From Microbacterium ureisolvens (lineage in GTDB: Bacteria > Actinomycetota > Actinomycetes > Actinomycetales > Microbacteriaceae): a DNA stretch of 64,000 bases. The translations under genes and the position numbers were made by a program. Each line of letters opens with the position of its first letter. The stretch's first letter is position 1. Under the pieces are notes generated by a model, which did not search any database, was not told the DNA's origin, and was given only the letters and a program-made list of their open reading frames with translations. Where the stretch lies: contig NZ_JADIJE010000005.1 of the NCBI RefSeq assembly GCF_015278315.1, positions 124,001 to 188,000 of the forward strand, in the 5' to 3' direction. This document shows, piece after piece, positions 62,444 through 64,000 of this stretch.

Positions 62444-64000
62444 AATGTCCCTCCCAATCCGGCTAGGCCGGTGGTTGCCTCGACGACGCCGTAGAGCCGA
62501 TCTGTCGCCCGAGTTAAGCCGACGTACAGAACCGACTCGAAATTCGGCACTACGTCACGATCTAGATCTGTCACGATCACAGCCGGAGCCTCTAGGCCCT
62601 TGAAAGCTTGAATCGTCCCATATCGCAGCCGCCCGCGTTTCGGCTCCCCTCCATCGACCTGCTCCAACACGCCCCGTAACCAGGGATCGGTTGTGGTCGC
62701 AGCAGTGGATTTCTGTCCGAGCGGGCTCAACACGACAATCTCGGACAGATCGAAACTGTCGTCGCGGAGGCGTTGAACCGCTTCGCGCAAGAGCCGTGAC
62801 TGGTCGGCACCACGCGAGTACCTAAGCCAGACGGGGTTCACGCCGTCGTCGTCACGACGGAATGTCTTGTATCCGGGTGCGAGGCCGCTGAAGAGATTGA
62901 CGCTGTACCCAATGCGCGGCAAGTTTCGGCAGTTAACGGTGAGTCGATGCGATGGCATATGTGGCATGCGCGAGTTCAGCAACCGACGCCCCTCACCGTC
63001 GTCGAAGATCGCTTGGCGTTCGAAGTCGCCGAAGAGCAAGACACGTCCCGATGCCAGGCCACCGCGGACCATAACGTCGAGGACGTCGAGGTATGCGTCG
63101 GTCAGCAGATCTTGTACCTCATCGATTATCAGGAAGTCGACCGGCTCGCCACCCGACTCCAGGAGAACTTCAAGAGCGCGCTCCGGCAGCTCACTCCGCC
63201 AGAACTCTTCGCTCGCATCCTTCGGTACGCGAAGCCCCGTGAGAGCCAGCAGTTCGCGATGGAATGTGCCGACGCTTAGCCGAGGGTCTTCCGGCATGTC
63301 TCTCGCCAGCCGCCTACCAAGCAGTCCGTTGAAGCATATGAGTCGACCGGAGTTGCCAGCTGCAATCTCGCGCCGCGCAGCCTCCATGGCCAGTAGGGTC
63401 TTGCCCGAACCGGCAGGACCGGTGAAGAGGACAGCGCGATTCTCAGTCATCGCATCCAGCGCGGAGTACTGCTCCTCGACGAAGCGTACAAGCTGGTGCT
63501 CGCGTGCTGCCCGCACGTCGCCTGCGACAACTCCCATCTCGAAGTTCGGCCGGAGTACACTCGCGATCTTTTTCGCCGTCTGTTCGTCCGGGCCGAGGCC
63601 TCCGGCGGAGTAGCCGGCAAAGGTGGCGTCAAGGTGCGCGATGCCGCCGAGGAACGCCCGTCGAACTGCGGCAACGGGGTCTTGCTTGAGATCCTCGGAA
63701 TCGAGCACTTGCCAGCTGGCCCACTCGGACGAAGGCTTCAACATCGTCCGCGCACGAACCGCCGTGAACCAAACCGCACTCAGCATGGGTAGCGACCGGA
63801 GCTCGATCTTCCGGCGAAGCAGCTCCTTTCGGATGGAATGCATAGCTTCATTTGCCTGTTTGAATGGACCTCGCGCCGTCGGTGGGTGTCGTCCGAGATA
63901 CCAAGCTCCATCGCGAACGTCAATCTGCTCGTGGGACTTAACCTCGATTACCAATACGCCCAGGTGCGGCGCAATCACGACGAAGTCCGCTTCCCCTTCC
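62440..64000 (-). CDS. NERD-domain UvrD-like helicase, N-terminus cut by window end
   Basis: At least 519 residues; the frame is open to the window edge, so the true start is beyond 64000. The visible N-terminus is the NERD nuclease-like fold: ADFVVIAPHLGVLVIEVKSH, with the E-x-K typical of PD-(D/E)xK nucleases. A UvrD/Rep-type superfamily 1 motor follows: Walker A TGPAGSGKTLLAM, Walker B DFLIIDEVQDLL, CRNLPRIGYSV (motif IV-like) and the last motif VLYVGLTRATDRLYGVV. It overlaps drmA by 4 bp. The combination suggests a DNA-processing nuclease-helicase acting with DrmA and DrmB. Confidence 0.85.
   Translation of the reverse strand, partial: EGEADFVVIAPHLGVLVIEVKSHEQIDVRDGAWYLGRHPPTARGPFKQANEAMHSIRKELLRRKIELRSLPMLSAVWFTAVRARTMLKPSSEWASWQVLDSEDLKQDPVAAVRRAFLGGIAHLDATFAGYSAGGLGPDEQTAKKIASVLRPNFEMGVVAGDVRAAREHQLVRFVEEQYSALDAMTENRAVLFTGPAGSGKTLLAMEAARREIAAGNSGRLICFNGLLGRRLARDMPEDPRLSVGTFHRELLALTGLRVPKDASEEFWRSELPERALEVLLESGGEPVDFLIIDEVQDLLTDAYLDVLDVMVRGGLASGRVLLFGDFERQAIFDDGEGRRLLNSRMPHMPSHRLTVNCRNLPRIGYSVNLFSGLAPGYKTFRRDDDGVNPVWLRYSRGADQSRLLREAVQRLRDDSFDLSEIVVLSPLGQKSTAATTTDPWLRGVLEQVDGGEPKRGRLRYGTIQAFKGLEAPAVIVTDLDRDVVPNFESVLYVGLTRATDRLYGVVEATTGLAGLGGTL

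Overview
The window is GC-rich, gene-dense actinobacterial DNA, most likely from Microbacteriaceae and close to Microbacterium. This is inferred from gene content, not from a search: an XPB-type helicase with its helicase-associated partner, a DUF3027 protein overlapping a cold-shock gene, a DtxR-family iron regulator, an imuA'-imuB-dnaE2 mutasome, GTG/TTG starts and apparently leaderless promoters. No rRNA, complete tRNA or CRISPR array was seen.

From 1 to about 36 kb the sequence looks like ordinary chromosome. It holds a ferredoxin reductase-like flavoprotein, a secreted 5'-nucleotidase, the XPB helicase pair, cold shock/DUF3027, and a complete solute-uptake operon (binding protein, two ATPases, two permeases) ending in a cytoplasmic GH3 glycosidase with a divergent TetR regulator and paired operator. 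Then follow serC, a dtxR-type regulator, an M23 peptidase, a tiny ORF ending inside a terminator, an HNH protein, a MarR/EamA pair sharing palindromic operators, the SOS-controlled mutasome, CinA, and a siderophore-uptake operon (ATPase, binding protein, fused double permease) under a DtxR box. From 36 to 42 kb lie an amber-interrupted membrane protein gene, an SDR, four alpha/beta hydrolases and an aminoglycoside phosphotransferase-like protein.

At about 42.2 kb there is a 21-bp piece of a tRNA 3' end, the usual scar of an element integrated into a tRNA gene. Its orientation puts the element to the right, running past the end of the window. That side holds an RHH antitoxin with an internally deleted Doc toxin, a pRiA4b ORF-3-like protein, two small helix-turn-helix genes, hypotheticals, decayed fragments, a MobF-type relaxase with a palindromic candidate oriT, and large defence-type genes. 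These are a 1320-aa protein with a DNA-binding N-terminus and a degenerate P-loop region, a 724-aa SMC/ABC-like ATPase, and an overlapping operon of a NERD-UvrD-like helicase (cut by the window end), a DrmA-like helicase and a DrmB-like DUF1998 protein.

The most interesting part is 47-64 kb: a probable conjugative element carrying a DISARM-related core (drmA-drmB) with a NERD helicase and without the DISARM methyltransferase or DrmC inside the window, plus two other large ATPase-like proteins of unassigned system.
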